Shown here: piece after piece, positions 1-8,383 of the stretch
Numbering within the stretch: position 1 is the stretch's first letter
Layout: every line of letters begins with the position of its first letter
Assembly (NCBI RefSeq): GCF_039523615.1
Contig: NZ_BAAAFQ010000004.1
Location: forward strand, 310,001-374,000
Source: Psychrosphaera haliotis
Lineage (GTDB): Bacteria; Pseudomonadota; Gammaproteobacteria; Enterobacterales; Alteromonadaceae
Reading direction: 5' to 3'
DNA length: 64,000 nucleotides
Made by a program: the position numbers and the translations under genes
The notes under the pieces: model-generated
The model's input: only the letters and a program-made list of their open reading frames with translations
Database searches by the model: none
Told to the model about the DNA's origin: nothing

Positions 1-164
1 GTGGCGAAACTGATTACCTGATGAAAGTATTAGTGCCAGACATGAAAGCTTACGATGAGTTTTATCAAAAGCTAATTAGACAAGCTGGTTTCAGCGATGT
101 TAGTTCCAGCTTTGCGATGGAGCAAATGAAGTACTCTACGGAAATCCCATTAACTTATAGTTAA
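1..164 (+). CDS. Lrp/AsnC family regulator, C-terminal fragment
   Basis: Reading from base 3, the frame is open from the window edge to a TAA at 162-164 and gives about 53 residues. They begin GETDYLMKVLVPDMKAYDEF and end near MEQMKYSTEIPLTYS. This matches the end of the RAM/effector-binding domain of Lrp/AsnC transcription factors, where a 'G..DY...V...D...Y..F' strand-helix unit and a final 'K..T.LPL' tail are usual. The DNA-binding half lies outside the window, so the effector and targets cannot be judged. A terminator-like hairpin follows, so it is probably not cotranscribed with the downstream aminotransferase, although an amino-acid-responsive regulator next to a PLP enzyme is suggestive. 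Confidence 0.75.
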   Translation, partial: GETDYLMKVLVPDMKAYDEFYQKLIRQAGFSDVSSSFAMEQMKYSTEIPLTYS

Positions 165-197
165 TAGGCCCACAACCGGAAGAAATATTCTCCCAGC

Positions 198-240
198 AAG
201 CTCATTAAGAAAAATATTTCTAATGGGCTTTTTGTTTATT
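198..240 (+). terminator. Rho-independent terminator after the Lrp/AsnC gene
   Basis: An imperfect inverted repeat (AAGCTCATTAAGAAA pairing with TTTCTAATGGGCTT, with one bulge and one G-T pair) is followed by a T-rich tract (CTTTTTGTTTATTTG). It lies about 35 bases after the stop codon. Confidence 0.65.
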
Positions 241-311
241 TGTTAAATAGAAAAAAGATTTCAATAATTTCTAACATAATAGCTTACAGAATATAATCAC
301 CTGGAGCCTTC

Positions 312-1802
312 ATGTTAGAGGAATATTTTTCTACCTATAGAGATAAAACTATAGGTTTGAATCTAAAAAGCCAACTCAACGCACACAATTTACTCTACAC
401 TGACTGGACTGCAAGTGGCCGCCTTTATAGGCCTATCGAACATTACATTTCAGAACAAATTGGTCCTTATGTTGCCAACCCTCACACTGAGAACACTGAA
501 ACTGGCCGTATAATTACAGCAGCCTATAAACAGGCTAGAGCAACCATTAAACAACACGTGAACGCCGATGAAAATGACGTACTAATATGTACAGGGGCTG
601 GTGCAACATCCGCCATTATCAAGCTACAACGGCTCATGGGTTTAAAACAAAAGAATATATACTCTAATTCTACGTCGCTTTTCGAAAAGTTTACCCATTT
701 TGTTAACAAAAATAAAACAAACTTAAAGCCTGTCGTTTTTGTTACACATATGGAACATCACTCTAATCAAACGAGTTGGAATACTTTAGACGTTACTGTT
801 GAAGTTCTAGAGCGAGCACCGGATGGTCAACCATGTATTAAAGACTTGGAAAATAAATTAATCCAGTATTCACAAAGTCCATTAAAAATTGGCGCATTTA
901 CAGCTTGTAGTAATGTAACTGGTATAAAAACAAACGTTGGCCTGTTAGCTAAAACTATGCATAAACATGGCGGAGTATGTTTTCTAGATTACGCCTGTTC
1001 CGCACCTTACGTGGACATCAATATGCACCCGGAAAATCCAGAGGAGCAATTGGATGGTATTTACTTTTCTCCTCATAAGTTTCTTGGTGGACCAGGGTCT
1101 TGCGGAATACTCGTTTTTAATAAAGCTCTGTACGCTCGGCATAATATTGCACCTGATAAACCCGGTGGTGGCACTGTTTTGTGGACAAACCCGTGGGGCG
1201 AACAAGCATTTTATGAAGACATTGAAAAAAGAGAAGATGGTGGAACACCCGGCTTTTTGCAGACAATAAAGGCTGCGCAAGCAATAAAGTTAAAGGATGA
1301 AATGGGCGTTAGTAATATTGAAAAAAGAGAAACACACCTGAGGAAAATTCTGATGGCCGGTATCAGTGATATCCCAGGCGTTAATATACTCGAGCCAAAT
1401 ATTAAAAATCGTCTTTGCATTGTCTCTTTTTATGTAACGAATCTGCACCACAACCTAATTGTTAGGTTGCTTGATAATAAGTTTGGTATCCAAGCTCGTG
1501 GCGGTTGCAGTTGTGCGGGAACTTATGGACATATTCTATTAAACGTAGATAAGCAGCAGTCACAACAAATTGTCAATGAAGTGAACAATGGCAATTTATC
1601 ACGCAAACCTGGCTGGGTTCGCATATCGTTGCACCCAACTAATACAGATGCTGAGGCGCGCTTTGTTGTTAGCAGTCTTAAACGCGTTGTTGAAAATGCA
1701 AATGAATGGCAAAACGAATATAAATTTGATGAGCGTTTAGGTGACTACCTACTCATTGATGATTCAAAATACGATTCAACACTTCTAAGCCAAGCGTCAT
1801 AA
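312..1802 (+). CDS. Class V PLP-dependent aminotransferase (cysteine desulfurase-like fold)
   Basis: A 496-residue fold-type I PLP enzyme of the aminotransferase class V/NifS-IscS superfamily. Visible features are a glycine/threonine-rich cofactor phosphate loop (TGAGATSAI, about 94-102), the HMEHHSNQTSW segment (about 146-156), the PLP ring aspartate in FLDYACSAPY (Asp226), and the Schiff-base lysine in SPHKFLGGPG (Lys256). A cysteine-rich motif, RGGCSCAGTYGH, lies near 395-406, where cysteine desulfurases carry their catalytic loop. The protein is about 90 residues longer than IscS or SufS. Cytosolic. The substrate is not known; a desulfurase, lyase or transaminase role would all fit, so no gene symbol is given. 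It is a single-gene unit with a terminator on each side. ATG at 312 follows CCTGGAGCC. Confidence 0.8.
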   Translation: MLEEYFSTYRDKTIGLNLKSQLNAHNLLYTDWTASGRLYRPIEHYISEQIGPYVANPHTENTETGRIITAAYKQARATIKQHVNADENDVLICTGAGATSAIIKLQRLMGLKQKNIYSNSTSLFEKFTHFVNKNKTNLKPVVFVTHMEHHSNQTSWNTLDVTVEVLERAPDGQPCIKDLENKLIQYSQSPLKIGAFTACSNVTGIKTNVGLLAKTMHKHGGVCFLDYACSAPYVDINMHPENPEEQLDGIYFSPHKFLGGPGSCGILVFNKALYARHNIAPDKPGGGTVLWTNPWGEQAFYEDIEKREDGGTPGFLQTIKAAQAIKLKDEMGVSNIEKRETHLRKILMAGISDIPGVNILEPNIKNRLCIVSFYVTNLHHNLIVRLLDNKFGIQARGGCSCAGTYGHILLNVDKQQSQQIVNEVNNGNLSRKPGWVRISLHPTNTDAEARFVVSSLKRVVENANEWQNEYKFDERLGDYLLIDDSKYDSTLLSQAS

Positions 1803-1824
1803 TCGTATAACTATCATAAATAAT

Positions 1825-1852
1825 AAAAAAGAGAGCATGTGCTCTCTTTTTT
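1825..1852. terminator. Bidirectional terminator between aminotransferase and fklB
   Basis: A perfect six-pair stem GAGAGC-ATGT-GCTCTC is flanked by six A on the left and six T on the right. It can terminate both convergent genes. Confidence 0.9.
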
Positions 1853-1874
1853 GTTCCGCAGTGATTATACTAAA

Positions 1875-2492
1875 TTAAGCTACGATTTCTAATAGCTCAA
1901 CATCAAATACTAGTGTTTGGTAAGGACCAATCGCACCACCAGCACCTTGTTCACCGTACGCTAATTCATAAGGAATCGCTAAACGCCATTTTGAACCAAC
2001 AGTCATCATTTGTAATGCTTCAGTCCAACCTTTGATAACGCCGCCTACAGGGAATTCAACTGGCTCACCACGGTCATAAGAACTATCAAAAACCGTACCG
2101 TCAATTAATGTACCGTGATAATGAGTTTTAACTGTGCTTGCTGCCGTTGGCTTCTCACCAGAACCTTCTGTGATTACTTCAAACTGTAAACCAGATTCAG
2201 TAACTGTAACGCCTTCGCGTTGAGCATTTTCATCTAAGAATTTTTGGCCTTCAGCTGACGCCGCTTTCGCTTGCTCAGCTTGAGCAGCTTGCATGCGCTC
2301 ATTGATAACACCAAATGCTGCACGTAAGTCTTCAACTTCAACGGCATACTCTTTACCTTCCAAAGAATCAATAACACCTTGTGCTACAGCAGTTGCGTCT
2401 AAACCTTCAAATGGGTTGCTTGCAACTTGGTCACCAATTTGACGACCGATTCCATAACTTGCTTGTTGTTCTACTGATGTAAACTGAGACAT
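1875..2492 (-). CDS. fklB: FKBP-type peptidyl-prolyl cis-trans isomerase FklB
   Basis: A 205-residue FKBP-type prolyl isomerase, which catalyses cis-trans isomerisation of X-Pro bonds during folding. An N-terminal helical dimerisation domain (QASYGIGRQIGDQV near residue 10) is followed by the FKBP domain from about residue 100, with VKTHYHGTLIDGTVFDSSYDR, PVEFPVGGVIKGWTEAL and YGEQGAGGAIGPYQTLVFDVELLEI. Length and layout match E. coli FklB (206 residues). No signal peptide is seen. I chose the ATG at 2492, preceded by AAAGAGAG, over an in-frame start 48 bases upstream, because homologues begin at the MSQF-type N-terminus. Monocistronic. Confidence 0.92.
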   Translation of the reverse strand: MSQFTSVEQQASYGIGRQIGDQVASNPFEGLDATAVAQGVIDSLEGKEYAVEVEDLRAAFGVINERMQAAQAEQAKAASAEGQKFLDENAQREGVTVTESGLQFEVITEGSGEKPTAASTVKTHYHGTLIDGTVFDSSYDRGEPVEFPVGGVIKGWTEALQMMTVGSKWRLAIPYELAYGEQGAGGAIGPYQTLVFDVELLEIVA

Positions 2493-2567
2493 ATAACTCT
2501 CTTTTTTTTGCTGTAGTAAATAAAACCGGAATGTTAGCACAGTGGCACTAATTATAAAGTGGGCTGG

Positions 2568-2963
2568 CTATTCTTTGTCGAAACTATCTACAATTATTGC
2601 ACCCATTGAGGCTGGCATGGTGATTAAGATTAAACGTTTAAAAGCCAAAAGAGGCTCATCTATGATGGGGAATTTATTAAGAGAGAGAAGTACCAATGAC
2701 ACTACAAACGCAGCAAGCAAGTAGGCAATAACAATTCGGAAAATGAACACCGGGACTCGATATCTAATGTTGCCTTGAAAAACACTGCCATATGTAAACA
2801 ACCCTAAAAAGCTGATAGATAAAATAAATACCAGTAACAGGTTAATCATTGGCAGCGTATCCCCTAGGTTCCAAGCTTCTTCTGAAAATGAGATTGGAAC
2901 CGCAAGAGCAAAGGCGCCTATGGTGACTTGCCCTGCATCTTCGGCATTAAAACTTAACGGCAT
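2568..2963 (-). CDS. Small integral membrane protein, DUF2391-like
   Basis: A 131-residue hydrophobic protein with about four membrane segments: AFALAVPISF near 17-27, INLLLVFILSISFLGLF near 40-56, VFIFRIVIAYLLAAFVVSLVLL near 72-93, and LILITMPASMGAIIV near 111-125. It resembles the DUF2391 group of putative inner-membrane proteins, but I am only moderately sure of that. Function unknown. It starts 24 bases after the tandem-receiver regulator on the same strand, so the two are probably cotranscribed with yciH upstream. Confidence 0.65.
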   Translation of the reverse strand: MPLSFNAEDAGQVTIGAFALAVPISFSEEAWNLGDTLPMINLLLVFILSISFLGLFTYGSVFQGNIRYRVPVFIFRIVIAYLLAAFVVSLVLLSLNKFPIIDEPLLAFKRLILITMPASMGAIIVDSFDKE

Positions 2964-2987
2964 AACACTCCTTGTTCAGTTGGGCGA

Positions 2988-3791
2988 CTAATCATCGCCT
3001 TCGAGTAAGTTGTAAAGGATTCTTCTTACATTATCTGATTCAAACGGCTTGTCGCAAAGGGCATTTACGCCAGCTTTTTCAATGTTTGCCAAATGAGTAT
3101 CGTTTGCCTCAGAGCTTACCATTAGAATTGGAATATGAGATTGACCGCTTTGAGTTCGGATAAAACGAGTTAATTCCTCGCCGTTTACTTCAGGCATGTT
3201 GTAATCTGTTACAACTAAATCAAACATTTCATGACCTAAAATTTCAATTGCCTCAGAACCATCGGTTACTTGTGTAATTTTTTCAATACCTAAATTTGTC
3301 AAAACCCTACTGATAAAGTTCCTAGCCATTCGACTATCATCTACCACTAATACACGCACTGACTTGATATCAAAGAAAGACAGCTCCATTTCTTCTGTGC
3401 TAATTAGGTCAATCGTTGTATTAAGCGCGGTGCCTAAATGCTCAGGGGTAAAAGGCTTAGGTAAAATAGCAACAACGCCTGACTGCCTAAATATTTCCAG
3501 CTGTTCTTTTTTATGCTCGCTTGATACCAACATAAATGGGATATCGGCAAATCGTTCATTGCTTTTTAGTTGTTGAACTAATTCTAACGCAGTACCGTCT
3601 TCATAATACATAGCACTGGTTATTAGATCGGGTTCAGAATTAGCGACTTTTTCTAGCGCTGCTTGAACGCCATCAGCAAAGTCTACATGCGTAATTTCTT
3701 CTTTCGCCAATTCCTTTGCAATAAATTTTTGTTGTGTTCTTGATGGTTCTACTACAAGTATTGATAAATCACTTGGTGATAAATTGGACAT
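2988..3791 (-). CDS. Tandem receiver-domain response regulator with a degenerate first receiver
   Basis: A 267-residue protein made only of two CheY-like receiver domains with no output domain. The second (about 145-265) is intact: acidic pair VVDDSRMARNFI, phospho-acceptor Asp196 in VVTDYNMPEVNG, and lysine in CDKPF. The first (about 8-130) has lost the chemistry: the acidic pair reads VVEPS and the acceptor position reads SAMYYEDG (Asp replaced by Ala), though the LPKPF lysine remains. It probably works as a phospho-relay or protein-interaction adaptor, perhaps in chemotaxis-like signalling, with the first domain as a phosphorylation-independent docking unit. No kinase gene is adjacent. Confidence 0.85.
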   Translation of the reverse strand: MSNLSPSDLSILVVEPSRTQQKFIAKELAKEEITHVDFADGVQAALEKVANSEPDLITSAMYYEDGTALELVQQLKSNERFADIPFMLVSSEHKKEQLEIFRQSGVVAILPKPFTPEHLGTALNTTIDLISTEEMELSFFDIKSVRVLVVDDSRMARNFISRVLTNLGIEKITQVTDGSEAIEILGHEMFDLVVTDYNMPEVNGEELTRFIRTQSGQSHIPILMVSSEANDTHLANIEKAGVNALCDKPFESDNVRRILYNLLEGDD

Positions 3792-3825
3792 AAATTGTTC
3801 TCTTTTTATAAGAATATATAAAACC

Positions 3826-4170
3826 CTAACCGCCGGCTAACTTACATTTATAGCCTAAGGATTCTAAAACTGCTTTAATTTGTTCTCTATCATCTCCTTG
3901 AATTTCTATCGTTCCATCTTTCACTGCACCGCCTTTCCCACACTTTTTCTTAACCGTTTGCGCTAACTTTTTAAATTCCTCTGGTGGTAAGGATAGGCCT
4001 GATATTATGCTAACGCCCTTGCCTTTCCGCCCTTTTGTTTGACGTTCAATTCTTAAAAAGCCATCGGAATAGGCTTCCCCTAAGATTTCAGCAGGGACTT
4101 CTTTTTTATCTATTTTGCCCGTTTTAGTAGAGTAAACTAAGTTACCTAATTGATTTTGCCAGTCCGACAT
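3826..4170 (-). CDS. yciH: YciH, SUI1/eIF1-like translation factor
   Basis: A 114-residue SUI1-domain protein. Homologues (E. coli YciH) bind the 30S subunit near the P site, like eIF1, and affect initiation fidelity or inhibit translation under stress. The SUI1 core runs from about residue 38 to the end: FLRIERQTKGRKGKGVSIISG, the basic KKKCGKGGAVKDGTIEIQGDD loop, and a C-terminal LGYKCKLAGG. Length matches the family (about 108-115). It is the first gene of a leftward set with the two-receiver regulator 34 bases downstream; the link may be only transcriptional. Confidence 0.9.
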   Translation of the reverse strand: MSDWQNQLGNLVYSTKTGKIDKKEVPAEILGEAYSDGFLRIERQTKGRKGKGVSIISGLSLPPEEFKKLAQTVKKKCGKGGAVKDGTIEIQGDDREQIKAVLESLGYKCKLAGG

Positions 4171-4301
4171 AACTTACCTTTTCTAGATTTATAAAGGCTC
4201 GGGAATCTACCACACCTTTTTTTATTTAAAAATCCTTTTATCTCAGTGGTTAAGATTTGTCAGAGGCCCACATTTGGTCTATAACGTAAAGAGCCGCATA
4301 G

Positions 4302-4329
4302 ATTACAAACCTTTAATTAATATTATAGT
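4302..4329 (+). promoter_or_regulatory. Candidate sigma-70 promoter for the partner-switch operon
   Basis: ATTACA (4302-4307), a 16-base spacer and TATAGT (4324-4329) lie in the 215-base divergent gap between yciH and the STAS gene. The -35 box is poor, so this is a suggestion only. Confidence 0.35.
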
Positions 4330-4385
4330 TTGTTTTATCTAAGCGACCGATTTTTTATTCAATTACAGACCATAAGGGCGACATA

Positions 4386-4691
4386 ATGAGCTTAAACACG
4401 TCAACTTCTGCAGACGGAACAACCTTTAGTATTCATGTAAAAGGCAAGTTTGACTTCAACCTAGTTCAAGACTTTAGACTTGCATATGCAAATGTAAGCT
4501 CTGATGTGAGCACGGTAATTGTTGACCTTAGAGAAACAGAATATATGGATAGTTCTGCATTAGGTATGTTACTCAACATGCAAAAACTACTCAGTGAAAA
4601 AGTGTCATTGTTTAAAATATCAAACTGCCGACCTCAAATTAAAAAAATATTGCAGATATCTAGGTTTGATAAAAAGTTTGATATCGATTGA
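4386..4691 (+). CDS. STAS-domain anti-sigma factor antagonist (CrsA-like)
   Basis: A 101-residue single STAS domain of the SpoIIAA/RsbV type. The conserved phosphorylation loop is MDSSALGML at 54-62; Ser56 or Ser57 is the expected phospho-site. Such proteins bind an anti-sigma factor or other partner when dephosphorylated and release it when phosphorylated by an RsbW-like kinase. The next gene, 9 bases downstream, encodes phosphatase and kinase domains in one protein. This is the arrangement of CrsA/CrsR in Shewanella (control of RpoS) and of HsbA/HsbR in Pseudomonas. The downstream target here is inferred, not shown. Confidence 0.85.
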   Translation: MSLNTSTSADGTTFSIHVKGKFDFNLVQDFRLAYANVSSDVSTVIVDLRETEYMDSSALGMLLNMQKLLSEKVSLFKISNCRPQIKKILQISRFDKKFDID

Positions 4692-4700
4692 GGGATTGAT

Positions 4701-6359
4701 ATGCCTCTAAAAATATTGGTGGTTGATGACCAAAATATTAATCGCACCATACTAACTAAATCGTTGGAGTTGCATAACCATAGTGTTATCACAGCAGCTA
4801 ATGGTGCAGAAGCTATTAAAGAGTTTGTCACCCACCAACCGGATATCATTTTACTTGATGTCATTATGCCGGTTATGGACGGGTTTGAAACAGCACCAAA
4901 ATTAAAAGCCCTATCCAAAGATGTTTATTTACCTATTATATTTTTAACTGCTTTGGATGATCAGGAGTCTCTTAAAGAGTGCTTAAAAGTGGGCGGCGAT
5001 GACTTTCTTAGTAAACCGTTCGACCAAGTCATATTGGCAGCCAAAATTGAAGCGCACGCAAGAACAAGAGAACTTAGTAAAAAGACCTTCCAACAAAAGA
5101 AAAAATTAGACTATTACAAAATTCAAACCGAGCGTGAATTCCAAATAATAGAACACATTTACGAACGAGCACTTTCGAATAATTATATAAACCCAACTCT
5201 AATAAAAACGCATTTAGCTCCAGCAGAGACATTTAATGGTGACATAGTACTAACAGCACTGAGCCCGAGAGGCAGTGTATATGTGTTTATGGGCGACTTT
5301 ACGGGTCATGGTCTAGCCGCGTCCATTGGCACCTTACCTGTTTCAAGAGCATTTTATGCGTTGACGCAAAAAGGATTATCAATACCCGATATTGCCACCG
5401 AAATTAATAAAACACTCTATGGTTTATTACCCACTGAAATGTTTTGTGCTGCAGCGATAGTCGAGCTAAATTATAGCGCCACACAAATATCAGTTTGGGC
5501 TGGAGGTGTGCCTGATTTATATCTGCTTCATCCTAATGGAGGCGTGAAAACCTCAATACCGTCAATGCATATGCCTTTAGGAATATTGCCTACTTTAGAA
5601 TTTGATGATACCCAGTCTATCTATCATGTTAATAAGTTAGATACTCTACTTATATATTCTGATGGTTTGATCGAACTCGAAAATGCCAACCATGAGTTGT
5701 TTGGTGAAGATAAACTTAGTGATCTTTTAAGCAATAACAATACTTCGAACATGGACTCGTTGATTCAATCGGTGAAGGAACATAAAGGCCTATGTTCTCA
5801 AAACGATGACATCACTATCATTGAATTAAAATGTGATGTCCCTGAGTTACCCTGTGAACAACTTGAGAACTTCTCTACTATGCCTCAACAGCAAAGCATT
5901 AGGCTTTGTTCCGACTACTTGAAAAAAGTAGATCCTATATCAGAGATAACCGATACCGTTTGCTCCATTAAAGGTGTACTCAGGCACAAATCTAATATTT
6001 TTCTTATCCTTTCAGAGGCCTACAATAATGCGCTAGAACACGGCGTATTAAGAATGGACTCAAAACTAAAACGAAAAAGAGATGGGTTTATTCACTATTA
6101 TAATGAACGAGAGTCAAAACTCGCCAACCTAAAAGATAACTTTATTGAATTGGTTATCGATTATATTCCCAATAAAAAAGCATTAGCCATAAAAGTAACC
6201 GACAGTGGCGATGGTTTTAATCACGAACAGGCTCTTAAATCACATAATGAAAATGATGACTTTGGTCGAGGGCTCAAACTGCTCAAAGAAATAGCATCAC
6301 TCGTGCAATATAACGACAAAGGAAATGAGGTTTATATTGAATACATATTAGAGGACTAA
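4701..6359 (+). CDS. Response regulator with PP2C phosphatase and RsbW-like kinase domains (CrsR-like)
   Basis: A 552-residue cytosolic partner-switch regulator. A receiver (1-120) has acidic pair Asp9/Asp10 and acceptor Asp53 in LLDVIMPVMDG, with a KPF lysine. A charged, probably coiled-coil linker (about 125-165) follows. The PP2C/SpoIIE-type phosphatase (about 170-375) has the metal motif MGDFTGHGLAASIG and YSDGLIEL. The C-terminal GHKL ATPase/anti-sigma kinase (about 395-550) has the N-box SEAYNNALEHG, G1 box DSGDGFNHEQ and G2 box GRGLKLLKE. The receiver probably gates whether the adjacent STAS protein is phosphorylated or dephosphorylated. Domain order equals that known for Shewanella CrsR. 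No sensor kinase lies nearby. Confidence 0.88.
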   Translation: MPLKILVVDDQNINRTILTKSLELHNHSVITAANGAEAIKEFVTHQPDIILLDVIMPVMDGFETAPKLKALSKDVYLPIIFLTALDDQESLKECLKVGGDDFLSKPFDQVILAAKIEAHARTRELSKKTFQQKKKLDYYKIQTEREFQIIEHIYERALSNNYINPTLIKTHLAPAETFNGDIVLTALSPRGSVYVFMGDFTGHGLAASIGTLPVSRAFYALTQKGLSIPDIATEINKTLYGLLPTEMFCAAAIVELNYSATQISVWAGGVPDLYLLHPNGGVKTSIPSMHMPLGILPTLEFDDTQSIYHVNKLDTLLIYSDGLIELENANHELFGEDKLSDLLSNNNTSNMDSLIQSVKEHKGLCSQNDDITIIELKCDVPELPCEQLENFSTMPQQQSIRLCSDYLKKVDPISEITDTVCSIKGVLRHKSNIFLILSEAYNNALEHGVLRMDSKLKRKRDGFIHYYNERESKLANLKDNFIELVIDYIPNKKALAIKVTDSGDGFNHEQALKSHNENDDFGRGLKLLKEIASLVQYNDKGNEVYIEYILED

Positions 6360-6417
6360 TATAGGTAAAAAGTAGCACATTTTTGTTTACTTTAGGTTAA
6401 ACCTGATCTAGCATTCC

Positions 6418-6441
6418 CTACGTTTAGACGTCTAAACGTAT
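6418..6441. promoter_or_regulatory. Tandem MetJ boxes (methionine operator)
   Basis: The exact MetJ consensus octamer AGACGTCT (6426-6433) is followed in phase by AAACGTAT (6434-6441) and preceded by CTACGTTT (5 of 8 matches). Bases 6420-6439 form a perfect 20-base palindrome. MetJ binds tandem 8-base boxes cooperatively, so this fits a MetJ-SAM operator 23 bases upstream of the GAF gene start. The paired site at 9883-9906 supports it. Confidence 0.8.
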
Positions 6442-6463
6442 TTATGTGTATTTGAGGTGTGTT

Positions 6464-7138
6464 ATGTTATTTGAGAAAAACAGCTATTTAGAACAGATTG
6501 AATTGTGGTGTGCATCGCATAACCCTTCTCTAACACTATCTTATCAAGTTCCATTATTAGGCGAAGGTGGCACGTGTTCATTGTTTGGTGAACTTGACGA
6601 AACCCCTTTTGATTTGGCCTCTCAATTACATGAGCATGAGTTACAGGTATTAAAACAAGTTCAATCAGTTGTAGACTGGGTTCATAACAATACAAAAGTC
6701 GATTGGTTTGGTGTTTACTTAGCGCGTGACAACAGCGCGTCAGAGCGAGTGCTTACAAAACTTTCATATTTTGGCAAACCATCTAGAGCTGAATTCCCGT
6801 TAAATGAAGAGTTCTCTAAAATCAGTAACAACGTAACAGTAGCGTTAACTGGGCACCACAAGATCATCAATGATGTTAGTGAATATAGAGCAAATGGCGG
6901 TGAGTATTATACCTGCGACCCAAAGGTACAATCAGAGTTATGCTGGCCAATTTTTTCAGCACCCAACAATTGTTTACAGAATAACAATAATAATAATTTA
7001 GTTCAGACTAGCCCTAATCAAAAAATAGTTGGTATTATAGACGCAGAATGTTTTGCAACTGATAGCTTTGATGAGCAAACACAGCAAAAACTTGCTGCTG
7101 TTTGTACTAAACTGTCAAATCTACTTTCGTTGCACTAA
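6464..7138 (+). CDS. GAF-domain protein, possibly related to free methionine-(R)-sulfoxide reductase
   Basis: A 224-residue cytosolic protein with one GAF domain (about 60-220): VDWFGVYLAR, the YYTCDPKVQSELCWPIF block and VGIIDAECF. These line up loosely with the fRMsr (MsrC) GAF signature, where a CD.....SE...P block and a G.(L/I)D strand are conserved. The second catalytic cysteine context of MsrC (a VCGTA loop) is not evident, so the activity is uncertain. An Asn-rich insert (NNNNNN near 177-184) comes from an AAT repeat. I chose the ATG at 6464 because GAGGTG sits correctly in front of it; a GTG at 6446 is less likely. MetJ-type boxes just upstream point to a methionine-linked role. Confidence 0.65.
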   Translation: MLFEKNSYLEQIELWCASHNPSLTLSYQVPLLGEGGTCSLFGELDETPFDLASQLHEHELQVLKQVQSVVDWVHNNTKVDWFGVYLARDNSASERVLTKLSYFGKPSRAEFPLNEEFSKISNNVTVALTGHHKIINDVSEYRANGGEYYTCDPKVQSELCWPIFSAPNNCLQNNNNNNLVQTSPNQKIVGIIDAECFATDSFDEQTQQKLAAVCTKLSNLLSLH

Positions 7139-7173
7139 CCCGCCTAACAAGGCAAAACTGCAAGAGAATTCTA

Positions 7174-8367
7174 ATGTTTGAGCAATTAAAACCAGTACCA
7201 ACAGATCCTATTCTAGGCTTAATGTCTGAATACAAAGCCGATACAAACCCAAAAAAAGTTGATTTAAGTGTTGGCGTTTATAAAAACGAAACTGGTGATA
7301 CACCAGTTATGCGTGCTGTAAAAAAAGCAGAACAAATTCGTTTAGAGACTGAAACAACAAAGTCTTATCTTGGCCTAGCGGGAGATGTTCAATACAACGA
7401 GTTAATGACATCGTTAGTTTTTGGTGACCATGCTACGGTTAAAGCTAACCGCATCAAAACAGCTCAAACGCCAGGTGGCACAGGTTCTCTTCGTGTTGCA
7501 GCTGAGTTTATTAAACGTTCAAACCCTAATGCCTCTATTTGGGTTACCAACCCAACTTGGGCAAACCACTTCAGCATTTTTGGTGCAGCTGGTTTAGAAA
7601 CTAAAGAATTCCCTTATTTCGATTTTGATACCATGGGCCTTAAGTTTGACGAAATGGTTTCAACTTTAAATACCGTACCTGCTGGTGACGTTGTTTTATT
7701 GCATGCTTGTTGTCATAACCCAAGCGGTATGGATTTAACGTTAGAGCAGTGGCAAATTGTTGCTGACATTTCCAAAAAGCAACGTTTCACGTTTTTAATT
7801 GATTCTGCTTATCAAGGTTTTGGTAAAGGTCTAGATGAAGACGCCGCAGGTGTTCGTTTACTTGCAGAACAGTTAGACGAGCTATTAGTTTGCGCTTCTT
7901 GTTCTAAGAACTTTGGTTTATACCGAGACCGCGTAGGTGCCTTTAGTGTTATGACTGCAACAGCAGAACAAACAGAGATTGCATATAGCGTTGCTCTAAA
8001 CGTTATTCGAGCAATTTATTCAATGCCTCCTGCTCATGGCGCGGCGGTTGTAGCAAACATTTTGTCCAACCCTGAGCTTCGCGCTTTATGGGAAGAAGAG
8101 TTACAAGAGAAACGTACTCGAATTAATGGGCTTCGCAGCTACATTGTAGAAAAGTTCAAAGAACATAATGTACCAGGCAACTTTGACTTTATTGCGAAAC
8201 AAAACGGTATGTTCTCTTTCTTAGGTATTGATAAAGAAGCTATCCAAACGCTAAAAGACGATTATAGTATTTATATTGTTGGCTCAAGTCGTATTAACGT
8301 AGCAGGCGTTAACAAGAGCAACGCTGACTATTTAGCGAAGGCTTTGGCTACTGTACTCAATAAGTAA
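7174..8367 (+). CDS. Aspartate/aromatic amino acid aminotransferase (AspC/TyrB family)
   Basis: A 397-residue PLP aminotransferase of class I, subgroup I-alpha. Diagnostic parts are the substrate/cofactor segment NPTWANH (about 126-132), HNPSGMD (181-187), cofactor Asp210 with Tyr213, Schiff-base Lys245 in SCSKNFGLYRDRVG, and the carboxylate-binding arginine in SSRINVAG (about 373). Length matches AspC/TyrB (396-397). It interconverts aspartate or aromatic amino acids with their 2-oxo acids. It starts 35 bases after the GAF gene with no terminator between, so it may share the MetJ-controlled promoter. TyrB-type enzymes also transaminate ketomethylthiobutyrate to methionine, which would suit that context (inference). 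Confidence 0.9.
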   Translation: MFEQLKPVPTDPILGLMSEYKADTNPKKVDLSVGVYKNETGDTPVMRAVKKAEQIRLETETTKSYLGLAGDVQYNELMTSLVFGDHATVKANRIKTAQTPGGTGSLRVAAEFIKRSNPNASIWVTNPTWANHFSIFGAAGLETKEFPYFDFDTMGLKFDEMVSTLNTVPAGDVVLLHACCHNPSGMDLTLEQWQIVADISKKQRFTFLIDSAYQGFGKGLDEDAAGVRLLAEQLDELLVCASCSKNFGLYRDRVGAFSVMTATAEQTEIAYSVALNVIRAIYSMPPAHGAAVVANILSNPELRALWEEELQEKRTRINGLRSYIVEKFKEHNVPGNFDFIAKQNGMFSFLGIDKEAIQTLKDDYSIYIVGSSRINVAGVNKSNADYLAKALATVLNK

Positions 8368-8383
8368 ACAAGGCTTACCTAGA

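Noticed and set aside
984..1280. 98-codon minus-strand ORF inside the class V aminotransferase gene
   Set aside because: Antisense shadow of a well-conserved coding region.
6446..6463. GTG start at 6446 for the GAF gene
   Set aside because: The ATG at 6464 has a correctly spaced GAGGTG; the GTG lies in the presumed MetJ-controlled leader without a ribosome site.
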